Source of the DNA: Lachnospiraceae bacterium
GTDB taxonomy: Bacteria; Bacillota; Clostridia; Lachnospirales; Lachnospiraceae
Length of the DNA: 64,000 bases
Reading direction: 5' to 3'
Assembly (NCBI GenBank): GCA_910576335.1
Contig: CAJTIU010000019.1
Span: 34,665-98,664 of the forward strand
Below the pieces are notes generated by a model. It worked only from the letters and a program-made list of their open reading frames with translations, was not told the origin of the DNA and ran no database searches. This document shows positions 1 through 9,429 of this stretch, piece after piece. Numbering within the stretch: position 1 is the first letter of the stretch; every line of letters starts with the position of its first letter. Position numbers and translations under genes: made by a program.

Positions 1-1
1 C

Positions 2-919
2 CATATTATCAGGGGCGTGATTGACAGGGCTTTTTATATGGTAACAGGTTCTGTTGAAACATTTCCGAATATGAGCTATTTCGTGTTTGCCCTGTTAGTT
101 ATTATGCTTTTATTCATACTGAAGGAGCGACTTTTAGATGAAAAGGACAGAAAGCTGTTTTCGGTTGTAATTTCTTTATATGCGGTTGGTTTTGTGCTTT
201 ATCTTCTGGTTATGCTATATGCTTATATATATGTATTTGGGGCCGCGGATGCGATGTCTGTGGCAGGTCTCGACCGGTATCTGGCTTATTATATGCTAGT
301 CGGCTGTGTCCCTGTAGTGTCCTTGTTCTTTCTGGGTGAAAAATTCAACAGAAATAAGTATATTACAAAATATTTTCCAATTTTACTTATATTTGTTCTT
401 TCCTTTGGAACAGGGGATAAGTTTGTGAATAAGGTGACTTCCTTTTATCTGGATAAAGAAGAGAGCGATGCAAATAGCGAAGAAAAGTCCATCTACCAGC
501 TTCGCATGGAGGCCAGAGACGAAAAGAAAATTATCGAAAGCCTGTCTGGTACAGAAGGGAAAGTTTTTCTTTTAGGGACGCTGAAAATGGACGAGGCAAA
601 GGTTCTTTCTTATGAGCTTGGAGAACGCTATATATGGAGTGAGAATAGTTATCGAATTTATACTAGATACCGTAGTGATATGACGATTTATCAGGACATT
701 GCCAGATATCCTGATTTGGTAGATGTATTTCAACATGAGTATATCTGGTGCAGAGGCGTAGAGGATGATGAGGACAGGTATTTAGGCTTGAGTTATATGT
801 TTCATTTGCGCGAGGTGAAAGAAGGAGCATTTTACCGGCTGAAGAGAGAGAAAAATGGTCTTACAACAGAATATTTGGGAAATATTAAAGAATTGATGCC
901 GGAAGATGAAGAAGAGTAG
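2..919 (+). CDS. C-terminal part of a polytopic membrane protein (glycan region)
   Basis: The reading frame is open to the left edge of the window, so the gene begins upstream; the GTG at 17 is unlikely to be the true start. The visible 306 codons hold about four hydrophobic segments in the first 140 residues, then a soluble tail of about 160 residues rich in charged and aromatic residues. This layout (membrane bundle followed by a soluble C-terminal domain) fits membrane glycosyltransferases or polymerases of surface polysaccharide clusters, but I see no diagnostic motif. It lies 11 bases upstream of a flippase gene and is probably co-transcribed with it. Function is inferred from context only. 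Confidence 0.6.
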   Translation, partial: HIIRGVIDRAFYMVTGSVETFPNMSYFVFALLVIMLLFILKERLLDEKDRKLFSVVISLYAVGFVLYLLVMLYAYIYVFGAADAMSVAGLDRYLAYYMLVGCVPVVSLFFLGEKFNRNKYITKYFPILLIFVLSFGTGDKFVNKVTSFYLDKEESDANSEEKSIYQLRMEARDEKKIIESLSGTEGKVFLLGTLKMDEAKVLSYELGERYIWSENSYRIYTRYRSDMTIYQDIARYPDLVDVFQHEYIWCRGVEDDEDRYLGLSYMFHLREVKEGAFYRLKREKNGLTTEYLGNIKELMPEDEEE

Positions 920-930
920 GTGAAAGATTT

Positions 931-2220
931 ATGTTGTCAAAGCATAATATACAGTTGATCGTGCAAAAAGCAAAACGTACTGGTTTTGGACATATATTCG
1001 GAGCGAATACAGTGAATCAGATCTTTGCCTTTGCTAGTAATTTTATACTAATCCGTGTTCTTTCCAAAGGAGATTATGGGATCTATTCCTATGCTCTTAA
1101 TATCTATTCCTTTTTTGCCCTTGCATGTGGATTTGGCATGGAATCAGCGTGCCTGCAGGTATGCAGTGAAAAGATGAAGACATGTGAAAATGCGGATGCA
1201 TATATAAAGTACGCAATAAAGTTTGGAAGCTGGTTTAATGTCTTCCTTGGGGCTGTTATAGTTGCCAGTTCAGTGATTCTGCCTCTTCCTTTAGAAGGAG
1301 TTAGTGAAGTATTGTGGCTGTTTGCGCTGATGCCTCTGTTTACAAGTATGTTCAGTTTAGGACAGACCTATTTTCGGTATAATCTTATGAATGTGGAGTA
1401 TTCAAAATGTGCAGTACTGAATACATGCCTCATTTTAGTTGGTTCTGTGGCAGGTGCTGTTCTGTTTAAAACACCGGGGTTGATTCTTTTCAGGGAGCTG
1501 GCAATGCTTTTGACCGTATGCTTTGCCGTTTTGGTTTATAGATTCCCAATTAGAAGAATTATGGGAGCATTCTGTATATCCGTGAAGGAAAAGATGGATA
1601 TGCTGAAACTGGCATTGATCTCCATGATCAATGTAGCAACTGGCCAGCTCTTATACCTGATTGATGTTTTTCTGATTGGCGTTCTGATTTCAGATGAGTT
1701 GGTAGTGGCTTCCTATAAGACGGCTACTACAATTCCCAATGCATTGCTGTTCATTCCGACCGCACTTGTAGTATATATTTATCCATATTTTGCTCAAAAA
1801 CAGGATGATAAAGTATGGGTAAAGCAGAAATACTATTTTATGCTGAAATATTTTGGAATTGTGAATGCAGTGATTAGTCTGATGCTGATTGTATGCGCAC
1901 CTTTTATTATTAGAATTTTATTTGGTGAGCAGTATCTGGATGCACTTCCTGCATTCAGAATTTTATCGGTGAGTTATTTCTTTTCTGCAACATTTCGAAA
2001 AACTACAGGTAATTTGTTAGTCACACAGAGAAAGCTGCATGTTAATTTTTGGATCGGAATAATGGAAGGTATTATAAATGTTATCGGTAACTGGATCCTG
2101 ATTCATTTGCTAGGGGCGATTGGTGCAGCAGTTACAACTTTAATTATCTGTATTGTTTCATCAGGTGTGTCGGTAACATATTTTACGTCTTATTTAAATA
2201 AAGAGATTGCAAAATCATGA
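931..2220 (+). CDS. Wzx-type oligosaccharide flippase (MOP superfamily)
   Basis: A 429-residue, very hydrophobic protein with roughly 12-14 predicted membrane spans, the usual size and layout for polysaccharide exporters of the MATE/MOP superfamily. The N-terminal region contains a phrase resembling VLSKGDYGIYSYALN, typical of family members (the 'xxGxYGxxxxA' pattern). It would move lipid-linked repeat units across the cytoplasmic membrane. The start ATG follows an AGGTGA site. It is packed between the membrane protein upstream and a GT2 glycosyltransferase 12 bases downstream, which supports a role in glycopolymer export. The substrate cannot be told. Confidence 0.85.
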   Translation: MLSKHNIQLIVQKAKRTGFGHIFGANTVNQIFAFASNFILIRVLSKGDYGIYSYALNIYSFFALACGFGMESACLQVCSEKMKTCENADAYIKYAIKFGSWFNVFLGAVIVASSVILPLPLEGVSEVLWLFALMPLFTSMFSLGQTYFRYNLMNVEYSKCAVLNTCLILVGSVAGAVLFKTPGLILFRELAMLLTVCFAVLVYRFPIRRIMGAFCISVKEKMDMLKLALISMINVATGQLLYLIDVFLIGVLISDELVVASYKTATTIPNALLFIPTALVVYIYPYFAQKQDDKVWVKQKYYFMLKYFGIVNAVISLMLIVCAPFIIRILFGEQYLDALPAFRILSVSYFFSATFRKTTGNLLVTQRKLHVNFWIGIMEGIINVIGNWILIHLLGAIGAAVTTLIICIVSSGVSVTYFTSYLNKEIAKS

Positions 2221-2232
2221 AAGGGAAATTTT

Positions 2233-3021
2233 ATGGGTAAGGATCATACATTTGTCATATGTGCATATAAAGAGAGCTCTTATCTGGAACAGTGTATTTT
2301 ATCACTAAAGAGGCAGAGTGTGGAGAGTCATATTATTATGATTACCTCTACACCGAATGAGTATATTAATGGAATGGCAAAAAAATATGGTATTCCTTTA
2401 TTTATTAATGAAGGGGAGGGTGGGATTGTCCAGGACTGGAATTTTGGATATGCCAAAGTGAAAACACCCTATGTAACAATTGCACATCAGGATGACATTT
2501 ATTTCAGACATTATACAGAAGAAGCCCTTGCCTGTGCGAAGGCGAGCAGACATCCTCTGATTTTCTTTTCAGATTATTGTGAGCTTAGAAAGGGAAAGTA
2601 TATACGCTCAAACAAGCTTTTAAGGGTTAAAAGGGTTATGCTGATTCCACTGAGAATGAAAAGTCTTCAAAGCAGTATTTTTGTAAGGAGAAGGATACTG
2701 TCTCTTGGCTCCCCGATCTGTTGTCCTTCTGTCATGTATGCAAAAAATAACCTGCCGGATGTAATATTCAAGGTGGGATTCCGCAGCAATGAGGACTGGG
2801 AAGCATGGGAAATGATTTCGCGGTTCAAAGGTGATTTTCTGTATAGTACGAAGCCATTGATGGCACATCGCATTCATGAAGAATCTGAGACATCTGCAAT
2901 TATAGCGGATAATAAAAGGAGTGAAGAGGATCTTGAATTTTATTCTAGATTCTGGCCTAAATGGATCGCGAAAATTTTAGTGAGATTATATGCAAAAGGT
3001 CAGGAGTCGAACCGTTTATAG
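2233..3021 (+). CDS. Family 2 glycosyltransferase
   Basis: 262 residues with a GT-A nucleotide-sugar binding fold: an N-terminal FVICAYKE strand-loop, and a DD pair at residues 87-88 in the phrase HQDDIY, the expected metal/UDP-binding site. A later stretch with EDWEAW (about residue 185) fits the catalytic base region. No membrane span is evident, so it should act at the inner face of the membrane. Preceded by an AAAGGGA ribosome site; it is the last gene before a palindromic repeat. Donor and acceptor sugars are unknown. Confidence 0.85.
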   Translation: MGKDHTFVICAYKESSYLEQCILSLKRQSVESHIIMITSTPNEYINGMAKKYGIPLFINEGEGGIVQDWNFGYAKVKTPYVTIAHQDDIYFRHYTEEALACAKASRHPLIFFSDYCELRKGKYIRSNKLLRVKRVMLIPLRMKSLQSSIFVRRRILSLGSPICCPSVMYAKNNLPDVIFKVGFRSNEDWEAWEMISRFKGDFLYSTKPLMAHRIHEESETSAIIADNKRSEEDLEFYSRFWPKWIAKILVRLYAKGQESNRL

Positions 3022-3055
3022 TGTATAGAAAACACGATTAGAGAAAGTATAGTGG

Positions 3056-3101
3056 GTTACTATTCACGGGCCAGGAGGTCTCCCGGGCCGTGAATAGTAA
3101 C
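3056..3101. repeat. GTTACTATTCACGG palindrome
   Basis: Perfect 14-bp arms, GTTACTATTCACGG and CCGTGAATAGTAAC, around an 18-base centre that can itself partly pair. It lies between the GT2 gene and the aminotransferase gene. Related palindromes occur near 6098, 21849 and 35630, so this looks like a dispersed repeat rather than a local terminator; there is no T-run after it. Confidence 0.75.
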
Positions 3102-3153
3102 GTATAGTGTGAATATGGAAAGGATGGAAGACGTGGTTAAGGGAGAAATGATT

Positions 3154-4290
3154 ATGCAATTCAGAGATCTGAAACATCAGTATCAGGTATTAAAGGAAGA
3201 CATAGACAAAGCTATGTCTGAGGTTGTGGCGGATTGTAATTTTATTAGCGGAAAACAGGTGAAAGATTTAGAAAAATCATTGGCAGATTATGTAGGTGTA
3301 AAGCATTGTGTTGCCTGTGCAAACGGAACAGATGCCCTCAGCCTTGCGATGATGGTATGGAGAATCGGACCGGGAGATGCAGTATTTGTTCCGGATTTCA
3401 CCTTTTTTTCTACAGGAGAGATTGTAGCATATGCAGGTGCAGTCCCGGTATTTGTGGATGTTGACCTGGACACGTACAATATTTCTGCCGATAGCCTTGA
3501 AAGAAAAATCAGGGAGATCCAGGAGGAAGGAAAACTGATACCCAGAGCAGTCATTCCGGTTGACTTGTTCGGCTTGCCTGCCGATTATGAGAAGATCCAA
3601 AAAATAGCGCGTCAGTACAATCTGCGCATACTCGAAGACGGAGCTCAGGGCTTTGGCGGAAGGATTGGGGATCAGATGGCATGCAGTTTTGGAGATATCA
3701 GTACTACTTCATTCTTTCCTGCAAAGCCACTTGGCTGTTATGGGGATGGAGGTGCAGTATTCACTGATGACGATGATACTGCAGATCTTCTTCGCTCTGT
3801 TAGTGTGCATGGTAAAGGTACGATGAAGTATGATAATGTAAGAATTGGGCTGAATTCGAGACTGGACACTCTGCAGGCGGCGGTTCTGTCTGTAAAACTA
3901 AAGGCATTCCGTGAATATGAGTTAGATGATGTCAATAAGGCGGCAGAAAAATATACTGCATTACTTGGAGATATTGTAAAAACACCGGTTATTCCCCAGG
4001 GCTTTTATTCAAGCTGGGCGCAGTACACGATACAGCTTGGCAGCAAGGAGGAAAGGGATGGTCTGCAGGCCAGATTAAAGGAAAGCGGAATTCCTACTAT
4101 GATTTATTATCCAAAGCCAATGCATAAGCAGCAGGCCTTTGAAGACCAGAGGTTTGTGGATGATGATTACAGGAATACGATCCAGTTATGTAATACGGTA
4201 CTGGCACTTCCGCTGCATCCATATCTGACAGATACAGAGTCTGAAAAGGTTACCGGAGAGATTCGTAATTATTTGAAGGAGAAAAGATGA
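3154..4290 (+). CDS. DegT/DnrJ/EryC1-family PLP aminotransferase
   Basis: About 378 residues. The protein matches the sugar aminotransferase family that adds an amino group to nucleotide-activated keto sugars. Visible motifs: NGTDAL near residue 58, LEDGAQGFGG near 160, and SFFPAKPLG with the predicted PLP-binding lysine near residue 191. The phrase after the lysine (CYGDGG) is the one seen in WbpE-type enzymes acting on UDP-3-keto-glucuronate derivatives, so a UDP-diamino-sugar pathway is possible but not shown. Start chosen at the ATG at 3154 because GGGAGA sits 7 bases upstream; an in-frame GTG at 3109 has no good site. Confidence 0.85.
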   Translation: MQFRDLKHQYQVLKEDIDKAMSEVVADCNFISGKQVKDLEKSLADYVGVKHCVACANGTDALSLAMMVWRIGPGDAVFVPDFTFFSTGEIVAYAGAVPVFVDVDLDTYNISADSLERKIREIQEEGKLIPRAVIPVDLFGLPADYEKIQKIARQYNLRILEDGAQGFGGRIGDQMACSFGDISTTSFFPAKPLGCYGDGGAVFTDDDDTADLLRSVSVHGKGTMKYDNVRIGLNSRLDTLQAAVLSVKLKAFREYELDDVNKAAEKYTALLGDIVKTPVIPQGFYSSWAQYTIQLGSKEERDGLQARLKESGIPTMIYYPKPMHKQQAFEDQRFVDDDYRNTIQLCNTVLALPLHPYLTDTESEKVTGEIRNYLKEKR

Positions 4291-4324
4291 TGAACTAATA
4301 TACTTTTAAAATTTTCCGTTCGGA

Positions 4325-4504
4325 ATGGGAAGGAAGGTTTATCGAAATACTGATATTTGCAGACGGTACACCCTGGATCATCTTCGTGCGGCTATCTTGT
4401 ATTCATTCAGCTTTACGGATGAGCATCTTTATAAGTTCTGTATGGATAACAGGATGTACAGAAGGCTAGTTCTCCTTTTCGCTTCTTGTATTGTGCCGGG
4501 ATAA
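4325..4504 (+). pseudogene. Remnant of a pRiA4b ORF-3-like gene
   Basis: A 59-codon open stretch reads with TLDHLRAAILYSF and DEHLYKFCMDNR, spaced as in the plasmid pRiA4b ORF-3-like family (pattern TL..L..AI...F.F...HLY.F). The family is normally 150-400 residues, and both flanks here are non-coding, so this is best read as a decayed fragment. Its 3' end runs into a hairpin at 4492. The identification rests on a short motif only. Confidence 0.4.
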
Positions 4505-4534
4505 GGGGACAACTCCCCTGTCCTGGCCGGCACA
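4492..4534. repeat. Hairpin in decayed spacer
   Basis: Nested arms TGTGCCGG/CCGGCACA and AGGGGA/TCCCCT enclose a 4-base loop. There is no T-run, so a terminator role is doubtful. It sits at the 3' end of the pRiA4b-like remnant. Confidence 0.5.
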
Positions 4535-5001
4535 TCTATCACATAAGCTTCACCGGAATATATCCATATGTGCATACGGTTGGTTCTGAAAGGCTGGCAG
4601 TTGTGAACCTAATCAGTTCTTTTTGCCATCTGTAGAGTACAGACAGTTCATCCCAGGAAAATGTTTCCCGATGCCATAAGAAAATGATAAGAAAATAATC
4701 TCCATTTTTTAAGAAAAAGTATATTGTGCTACAAGGACAGCTGTGATAAAGTAAATCTATAAAATTCCATCAGGGAATTTATCAAAGAGTTTTAGATCTA
4801 TCGTTCCAGGAACCTGGACAGTCGGAGTGATCACTCGGGAGCATCTCCCGGATGTACCCCTTTTCGTCAATTACAAAAGCAGACACTTCAGATAATGGCA
4901 AATGTTATTTCAACTTGTTATTCCAAGAATCTGGAAATCCGAAAATCTGTAAAGAGACGGTTGTGAGATCTGAAGAAAAATTATATAATGGAGGAGAACA
5001 G
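4535..5001. other. Non-coding spacer upstream of Rpn-type gene
   Basis: No gene recognised in this roughly 470-base stretch. An in-frame upstream extension of the next gene exists from 4852, but the sequence before 5002 does not resemble its family and lacks a ribosome site. The stretch looks like decayed sequence and probably holds the promoter of the next gene, which I could not place with confidence. Confidence 0.5.
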
Positions 5002-5988
5002 ATGAATCAGACAACAAAACAAGTAGATACGGCAAATCAAAGCTTTTATCATGTGAACAGAGAACACAAGGACGCGGTCTTCTGTCTTGCATTCCAGGAT
5101 GCAGAAGACCAGCTGTCGCTCTATAATGCGATGAATAATACGTCATATGAGGATCCAGACGAGCTGATTGTATATACGCTAAAGGATGCAGTCTATATCG
5201 GGATCAAGAATGACATGTCTTTCCTGGTGGGGGAGATGTTGAACCTGTATGAGCATCAGAGCACCCGGAATCCTAATATGCCCATGAGGGGTCTTTTATA
5301 TCTGGCAAGGAACTTTGAATCCTATATCGCGCAGAATCACCTGAACATGTATGGAAGAACCCTTCAGAAGTTTCCGCTGCCCCAGTATTACATTTTCTAT
5401 AATGGGACGGAGGACGAGCCGGACAGGCGGGAGATGAAGCTGACGGATGCTTTCCCAGAGATAGAGGGGAAGACATCATGTGTAGAGTGCACGGCGACCC
5501 TGCTGAACATCAATTACGGGCACAATGCCGAACTGATGGAGAAGTGCAGGAAGTTAAAGGAATATGCGCTTTTTATTCAGTGTATCCGGGATTACCAGAA
5601 GAAGGGGCTTGGGATGGAGGAGGCAGTGGAGAGTGCGATTGATGACTGTATCCGTGATGACATCCTGAGGAAGCTTTTAGAGAAATGCCGTGGGGAGGTT
5701 CGGGATATGGTATTATCGACATTCAACAGGGAAATCTATGAGCGTGACTTGAGGGAAGAAGGAAGGGAAGAAGGAAGGGAGGAAGGAAGGGAAGAAGGAA
5801 GAGGAGAGGGAGAAACCTTGAAACTTATTTCGCAGGTGTGCAAAAAGCTGAGAAAATCAAAGAAACCAGAAGTGATTGCGGATGAGCTGGAAGAAGATGT
5901 TTCGATGATTAACCGGATATGTGAAGCCGCAGAGGATTGTGGGAAGGAATATAGTACAGAACGGATTTTCAAGAAGCTGAAGAGATAA
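5002..5988 (+). CDS. Rpn-family / PD-(D/E)XK nuclease-type putative transposase
   Basis: 328 residues. The N-terminal half has the layout of the recombination-promoting nuclease (Rpn/YhgA-like) group common in Lachnospiraceae: an early KDAVFCLAF, then GEMLNLYEHQS (E and Q of the ExQ/ExK nuclease motif near residue 80), then a YYIFYNGT strand. Residues about 250-270 are a charged EEGR tandem repeat encoded by GAAGGAAGG-type DNA, followed by a short helical tail. Start set at ATG 5002, preceded by GGAGGAG; a longer frame from 4852 is unsupported. These proteins are linked to DNA breakage and recombination in related families; the role here is not known. It stands alone in a decayed spacer. Confidence 0.75.
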   Translation: MNQTTKQVDTANQSFYHVNREHKDAVFCLAFQDAEDQLSLYNAMNNTSYEDPDELIVYTLKDAVYIGIKNDMSFLVGEMLNLYEHQSTRNPNMPMRGLLYLARNFESYIAQNHLNMYGRTLQKFPLPQYYIFYNGTEDEPDRREMKLTDAFPEIEGKTSCVECTATLLNINYGHNAELMEKCRKLKEYALFIQCIRDYQKKGLGMEEAVESAIDDCIRDDILRKLLEKCRGEVRDMVLSTFNREIYERDLREEGREEGREEGREEGRGEGETLKLISQVCKKLRKSKKPEVIADELEEDVSMINRICEAAEDCGKEYSTERIFKKLKR

Positions 5989-6047
5989 AGATCGAAAAGC
6001 TGACATATAACCTTTTATCAGGCATACAAAATTGCGGATGAAATAAA

Positions 6048-6076
6048 TTGTAAAATGAATTAAGGTATGTTAGAAT
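6048..6076 (+). promoter_or_regulatory. Sigma-A-type promoter
   Basis: TTGTAA and TAGAAT separated by exactly 17 bases. It would drive the gene starting at 6208 and probably the following surface-polymer genes, with a palindromic repeat lying in the leader. Confidence 0.6.
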
Positions 6077-6097
6077 ACGTTTTGTAGCATAAAAGAT

Positions 6098-6174
6098 GTT
6101 ACTGTTCACAGACATAGCTTACGCTGTGGCTCGGTCCAGTCAGCGGAGTGACTGGACCAGGTCTGAACTGTAAC
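6098..6174. repeat. GTTACTGTTCA-family palindromic repeat
   Basis: Imperfect outer arms GTTACTGTTCACAGAC and GTCTGAACTGTAAC enclose a perfect inner hairpin, GTCCAGTCA-gcggag-TGACTGGAC. The outer arms match those of the palindromes at 3056, 21849 and 35630 while the inner hairpin differs. It lies in the leader of the gene at 6208. Confidence 0.7.
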
Positions 6175-6207
6175 TAAAAGATTACGATTCATAAAGAGGA
6201 TTCCGGG

Positions 6208-7332
6208 ATGATATTTATAATTAAACTTGGAACGATACTACTTAATATTATATATGCATTTATTAAGCTGATTCCGACGCGCAGGAAGGTGGTTATGATG
6301 AGCCGCCAGAGTAATGATCCTTCGTTTGAATTTCTGATGGTAAGGGATGAGCTGAGGCGCCGCTGTCCGGGAATAGATGTGGTTATGCTGTGCAGAACGC
6401 TGGACGGCGGGGTGTCTTCCACTTTACTTAGTAAAGCGTCTTATTTTCTTCATATGTTTGTGCAGATGGTTCATATTGCATCCTCACAGGTAGTTATACT
6501 GGACACATATTGTATTGTGATAAGCCTGCTGCGCCATAAGAAGAGTCTGACGGTGATCCAGATGTGGCACTCTATGGGGACGATGAAGAAGTTTGGATAC
6601 ACGGCTCTTGATACGGCAGAGGGAAGCAGGCATGAACTGGCTTATGCCATGAAGATGCATCAGAATTATGACTATATTTTTGCCAGCGCAGAGGCATATA
6701 AGAGGGATCTGGCAAGAGGGTTTCACTGCGACATCAGAAAGATTGTTACCATGCCGCTTCCAAGACTTGACCTTCTGAAGGACAGGCAGTATGAGGAAAG
6801 GATCCGGAAAAGAATTTTCCAGAAATATCCAGAGCTTCACAAGAAGCCGGTAATTCTCTATTGCCCGACCTTCCGGAAGCAGGAGGCGGAATTTGGGAAG
6901 GCAGTGGATGCGCTGATCCGGGCAGCTGATCTGGAAAAATATAATCTGGTTATTAAGCTTCATCCATTATCTAAGACAGTCGTATCTGGAAAAGCGGTTA
7001 CAGCGGATGAATTTTCCAGTTTTGATATGCTGTTTATTGCGGATTATATGATTAGTGATTATTCTTGCATTATATATGAAGCGGCAGTGAGGGATATTCC
7101 GCTTTTCTTTTATAATTTTGATATGGAACTATACACGGACGGACGAGGGCTTGCGATTGACTATGAGAAGGAGCTTCCGGGGGCGGCCTCGGGAAATGCA
7201 CAGGAGCTTCTTGGGGAGCTTGAAAAGCCCTACGATATGAAAAGGCTGCAAAGTTTTGCAGAAAAGTATGTACATCCAACGGATCATGCAACAGAAGATA
7301 TTGCAGCCTTTGTCCTGAAATATTTAAAATGA
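6208..7332 (+). CDS. CDP-glycerol glycerophosphotransferase family protein
   Basis: 374 residues, matching the TagB/TagF fold: WHSMGTMKKFG with the predicted active histidine near residue 121, a KLHPL motif near 252 and SDYSCIIYEA near 290, which together bind the CDP-activated polyol phosphate. The N-terminus is hydrophobic and may lie on the membrane. Such enzymes transfer glycerol- or ribitol-phosphate onto a lipid-linked chain. The start ATG follows an AGAGGA site. The next gene starts 42 bases downstream, and a second family member lies two genes on; the shorter length suggests a primase-like (TagB) rather than polymerase role, which is inference. Confidence 0.85.
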   Translation: MIFIIKLGTILLNIIYAFIKLIPTRRKVVMMSRQSNDPSFEFLMVRDELRRRCPGIDVVMLCRTLDGGVSSTLLSKASYFLHMFVQMVHIASSQVVILDTYCIVISLLRHKKSLTVIQMWHSMGTMKKFGYTALDTAEGSRHELAYAMKMHQNYDYIFASAEAYKRDLARGFHCDIRKIVTMPLPRLDLLKDRQYEERIRKRIFQKYPELHKKPVILYCPTFRKQEAEFGKAVDALIRAADLEKYNLVIKLHPLSKTVVSGKAVTADEFSSFDMLFIADYMISDYSCIIYEAAVRDIPLFFYNFDMELYTDGRGLAIDYEKELPGAASGNAQELLGELEKPYDMKRLQSFAEKYVHPTDHATEDIAAFVLKYLK

Positions 7333-7374
7333 TACAAGCTTCAAAAGGTATTCAGAAAAAGATGGAGGATAGAT

Positions 7375-8418
7375 ATGAATGCAGTATTAAGAGAAGATCT
7401 GGAAATGATTACAGGAGAAGATATAAAGTGGGACAAGCTGAAAGGGAAGAGTGTGCTGATTACTGGCGCGGGTGGAATGATTGGTTCTTATATGCTTCAG
7501 ACGCTGGCGCTTCTGAATGACCAGCATGATTATGGCATCCGGATTCTGGCCATGCTCCGCAATCCGGGCAAGCTGCCAGACGAGGTAAGGAGCCGCAAGG
7601 ATGTGGAGGTTCTTGTACATGATGTGACAGAGAAGCTTCACATAGAAGAGGCTGTAGATTATGTGATCCATGCGGCGAGTCCGGCGAGTCCGCTGATTAT
7701 GCAGAATCAGCCTGTGGAGACGGCTGCGGCGAATACGCTTGGTACATTTTACACACTGATGCTGGCAAAGGAGAAGAATGCGGAAGGATATCTGTATATT
7801 TCATCCAGGGAGATCTATGGGCAGCCAGGGGAAGGACAGGAGTTTTTTACAGAGGATACTTATGGCTTTGTGGATCCTCTGAATGCAAGATCCTGCTATC
7901 CGGAAGGGAAAAAGGCTGCAGAGACTATGTGTATCTGCTTCCATGAAGAATATAATCTGAACGTAAAGATTGCAAGGCTTGCCCACACCTACGGGCCGGG
8001 GATGTCCATTTATGACGGACGGGTTCAGGCAGATTTTCTGAATAATGTATACCATAATCAGGATATTGTGCTAAAAAGCGAAGGGACGGCAGTGAGGACT
8101 TATACCTATATTGCGGATGCCGTTACAGGTCTGTTTAAGGTATTGCTTGACACGGAGGAGATTGTATATAATATTGGAAATGAAGAGGGCAAGGTATCCA
8201 TCCGGGAGCTCGCTGAGATTATGGTGGGAATTTATCCGGAGCGTAATCTGAAGCTGGTTTTCGATATCCCGGAGGGAGGTACGAAGGGTACGGCTCCTTT
8301 TACCCTTGGGATTTTAAGCAGCAGGAAGCTTAGGAAGGCAGGATGGGATCCCAGATATACGGTAAAGGAAGGCTTTGCCAGAACCCTGAGATACCTGGAG
8401 CTTGAACATGTTGATTAG
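7375..8418 (+). CDS. NAD-dependent epimerase/dehydratase (extended SDR)
   Basis: 347 residues with a Rossmann glycine motif GAGGMIG at 31-37, serines at 143-144 (YISSRE) and a catalytic YxxxK pair, Y175 and K179 (SCYPEGKK). These mark an active extended short-chain dehydrogenase of the sugar-nucleotide epimerase/dehydratase or UDP-glucuronate decarboxylase type. It follows a glycerophosphotransferase gene and precedes a TarI/IspD-like cytidylyltransferase, so it may make or reshape the polyol or sugar that is activated with CTP. GGAGG precedes the ATG. The exact substrate is not deducible. Confidence 0.85.
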   Translation: MNAVLREDLEMITGEDIKWDKLKGKSVLITGAGGMIGSYMLQTLALLNDQHDYGIRILAMLRNPGKLPDEVRSRKDVEVLVHDVTEKLHIEEAVDYVIHAASPASPLIMQNQPVETAAANTLGTFYTLMLAKEKNAEGYLYISSREIYGQPGEGQEFFTEDTYGFVDPLNARSCYPEGKKAAETMCICFHEEYNLNVKIARLAHTYGPGMSIYDGRVQADFLNNVYHNQDIVLKSEGTAVRTYTYIADAVTGLFKVLLDTEEIVYNIGNEEGKVSIRELAEIMVGIYPERNLKLVFDIPEGGTKGTAPFTLGILSSRKLRKAGWDPRYTVKEGFARTLRYLELEHVD

Positions 8419-8581
8419 GCAGAACTGCCTGGCAGTGCATCATTCTGGCATCAAAGGCGTGAAGACTAAGGAGAGACCACCTGGTGTGCCTTTGTATGAA
8501 ATCTGGAGAATATGGGACAGTCAGATGCATTATTCAGATTCGAAGAGCGAATGAGTAAAGAATCGGAAAAGGAGACAGGTT

Positions 8582-9343
8582 ATGGGAAAGAATATTGCGA
8601 TTATATTTGCCGGAGGCAGTGGGGCAAGAATGGGCTCAGGTATTCCGAAACAGTTCCTGGAGGTGAATGGGAAACCCATTATTATCCATACGCTGGATGT
8701 GTTTGAGGATCATCCAAATGTGGATGAGATCTATGTGGCATGTAAAGAGGAATATATTGGAAAGCTGAAGAAATATGCGGCGAGATTCATGATTACAAAG
8801 CTTGAAGGAATTGTGCCGGGAGGAGTTACCGGACAGGATTCCATCTATAATGCATTGTCAGCGGCAGGAAAGAATCATGACGGGGATGCCATTGTGATGA
8901 TTCATGACGGAGTTCGCCCCTGTATTACAAAAGAGCTGATTGACGACATCCTGAGGAGTGTAAAGGAGTATGGCTCTGCAGTTACGTGCACGGCGCTCTA
9001 TGAGACGCCGGTGGTAAGCCGGGACGGCATTGCGGTGGACGAGGTTCCCTCAAGATCATTATTCTATACAGCCCAGGCGCCACAGAGTTTTTACCTTGGA
9101 GAGGTACTTGAGGCTCATGAACAGATGCGCCGGAAGAATCCGGGCTATGAGGGTGTTGTAGATACATGTACGATGATGAAGATGTTGGGGAAGAATGTGC
9201 ACCTGGTAGAAGGGCCGCGGGGCAATATTAAGGTTACAACGCCAGAGGATCTCTATACTTTCCGTGCCATGATTAAGTACAGAGAGACAGAGCAGATCTT
9301 CGGATTCTCCAGGGGAGAGGTTTCGAGTGGTCTGAAGAAGTAG
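8582..9343 (+). CDS. IspD/TarI family cytidylyltransferase
   Basis: 253 residues. The signature AGGSGARMG near residue 10-18 with downstream lysine (IPKQF) and IHDGVRP near 109 define the CTP-binding fold of IspD and TarI. In a cluster with two glycerophosphotransferase-family genes the likelier product is a CDP-polyol (TarI type, ribitol-5-phosphate) rather than the isoprenoid intermediate made by IspD. No TarJ-type alcohol dehydrogenase is adjacent; an extended SDR sits in its place. The start follows AAAGGAG. IspD activity cannot be excluded. Confidence 0.75.
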   Translation: MGKNIAIIFAGGSGARMGSGIPKQFLEVNGKPIIIHTLDVFEDHPNVDEIYVACKEEYIGKLKKYAARFMITKLEGIVPGGVTGQDSIYNALSAAGKNHDGDAIVMIHDGVRPCITKELIDDILRSVKEYGSAVTCTALYETPVVSRDGIAVDEVPSRSLFYTAQAPQSFYLGEVLEAHEQMRRKNPGYEGVVDTCTMMKMLGKNVHLVEGPRGNIKVTTPEDLYTFRAMIKYRETEQIFGFSRGEVSSGLKK

Positions 9344-9429
9344 TATAACTATTCAGTAGAGAAGGTACTGAGTGAGCAGTTACGAAGGTACTTGAAAAGC
9401 AGTGCAAGATATACGGTGGGAGGAAAGAT

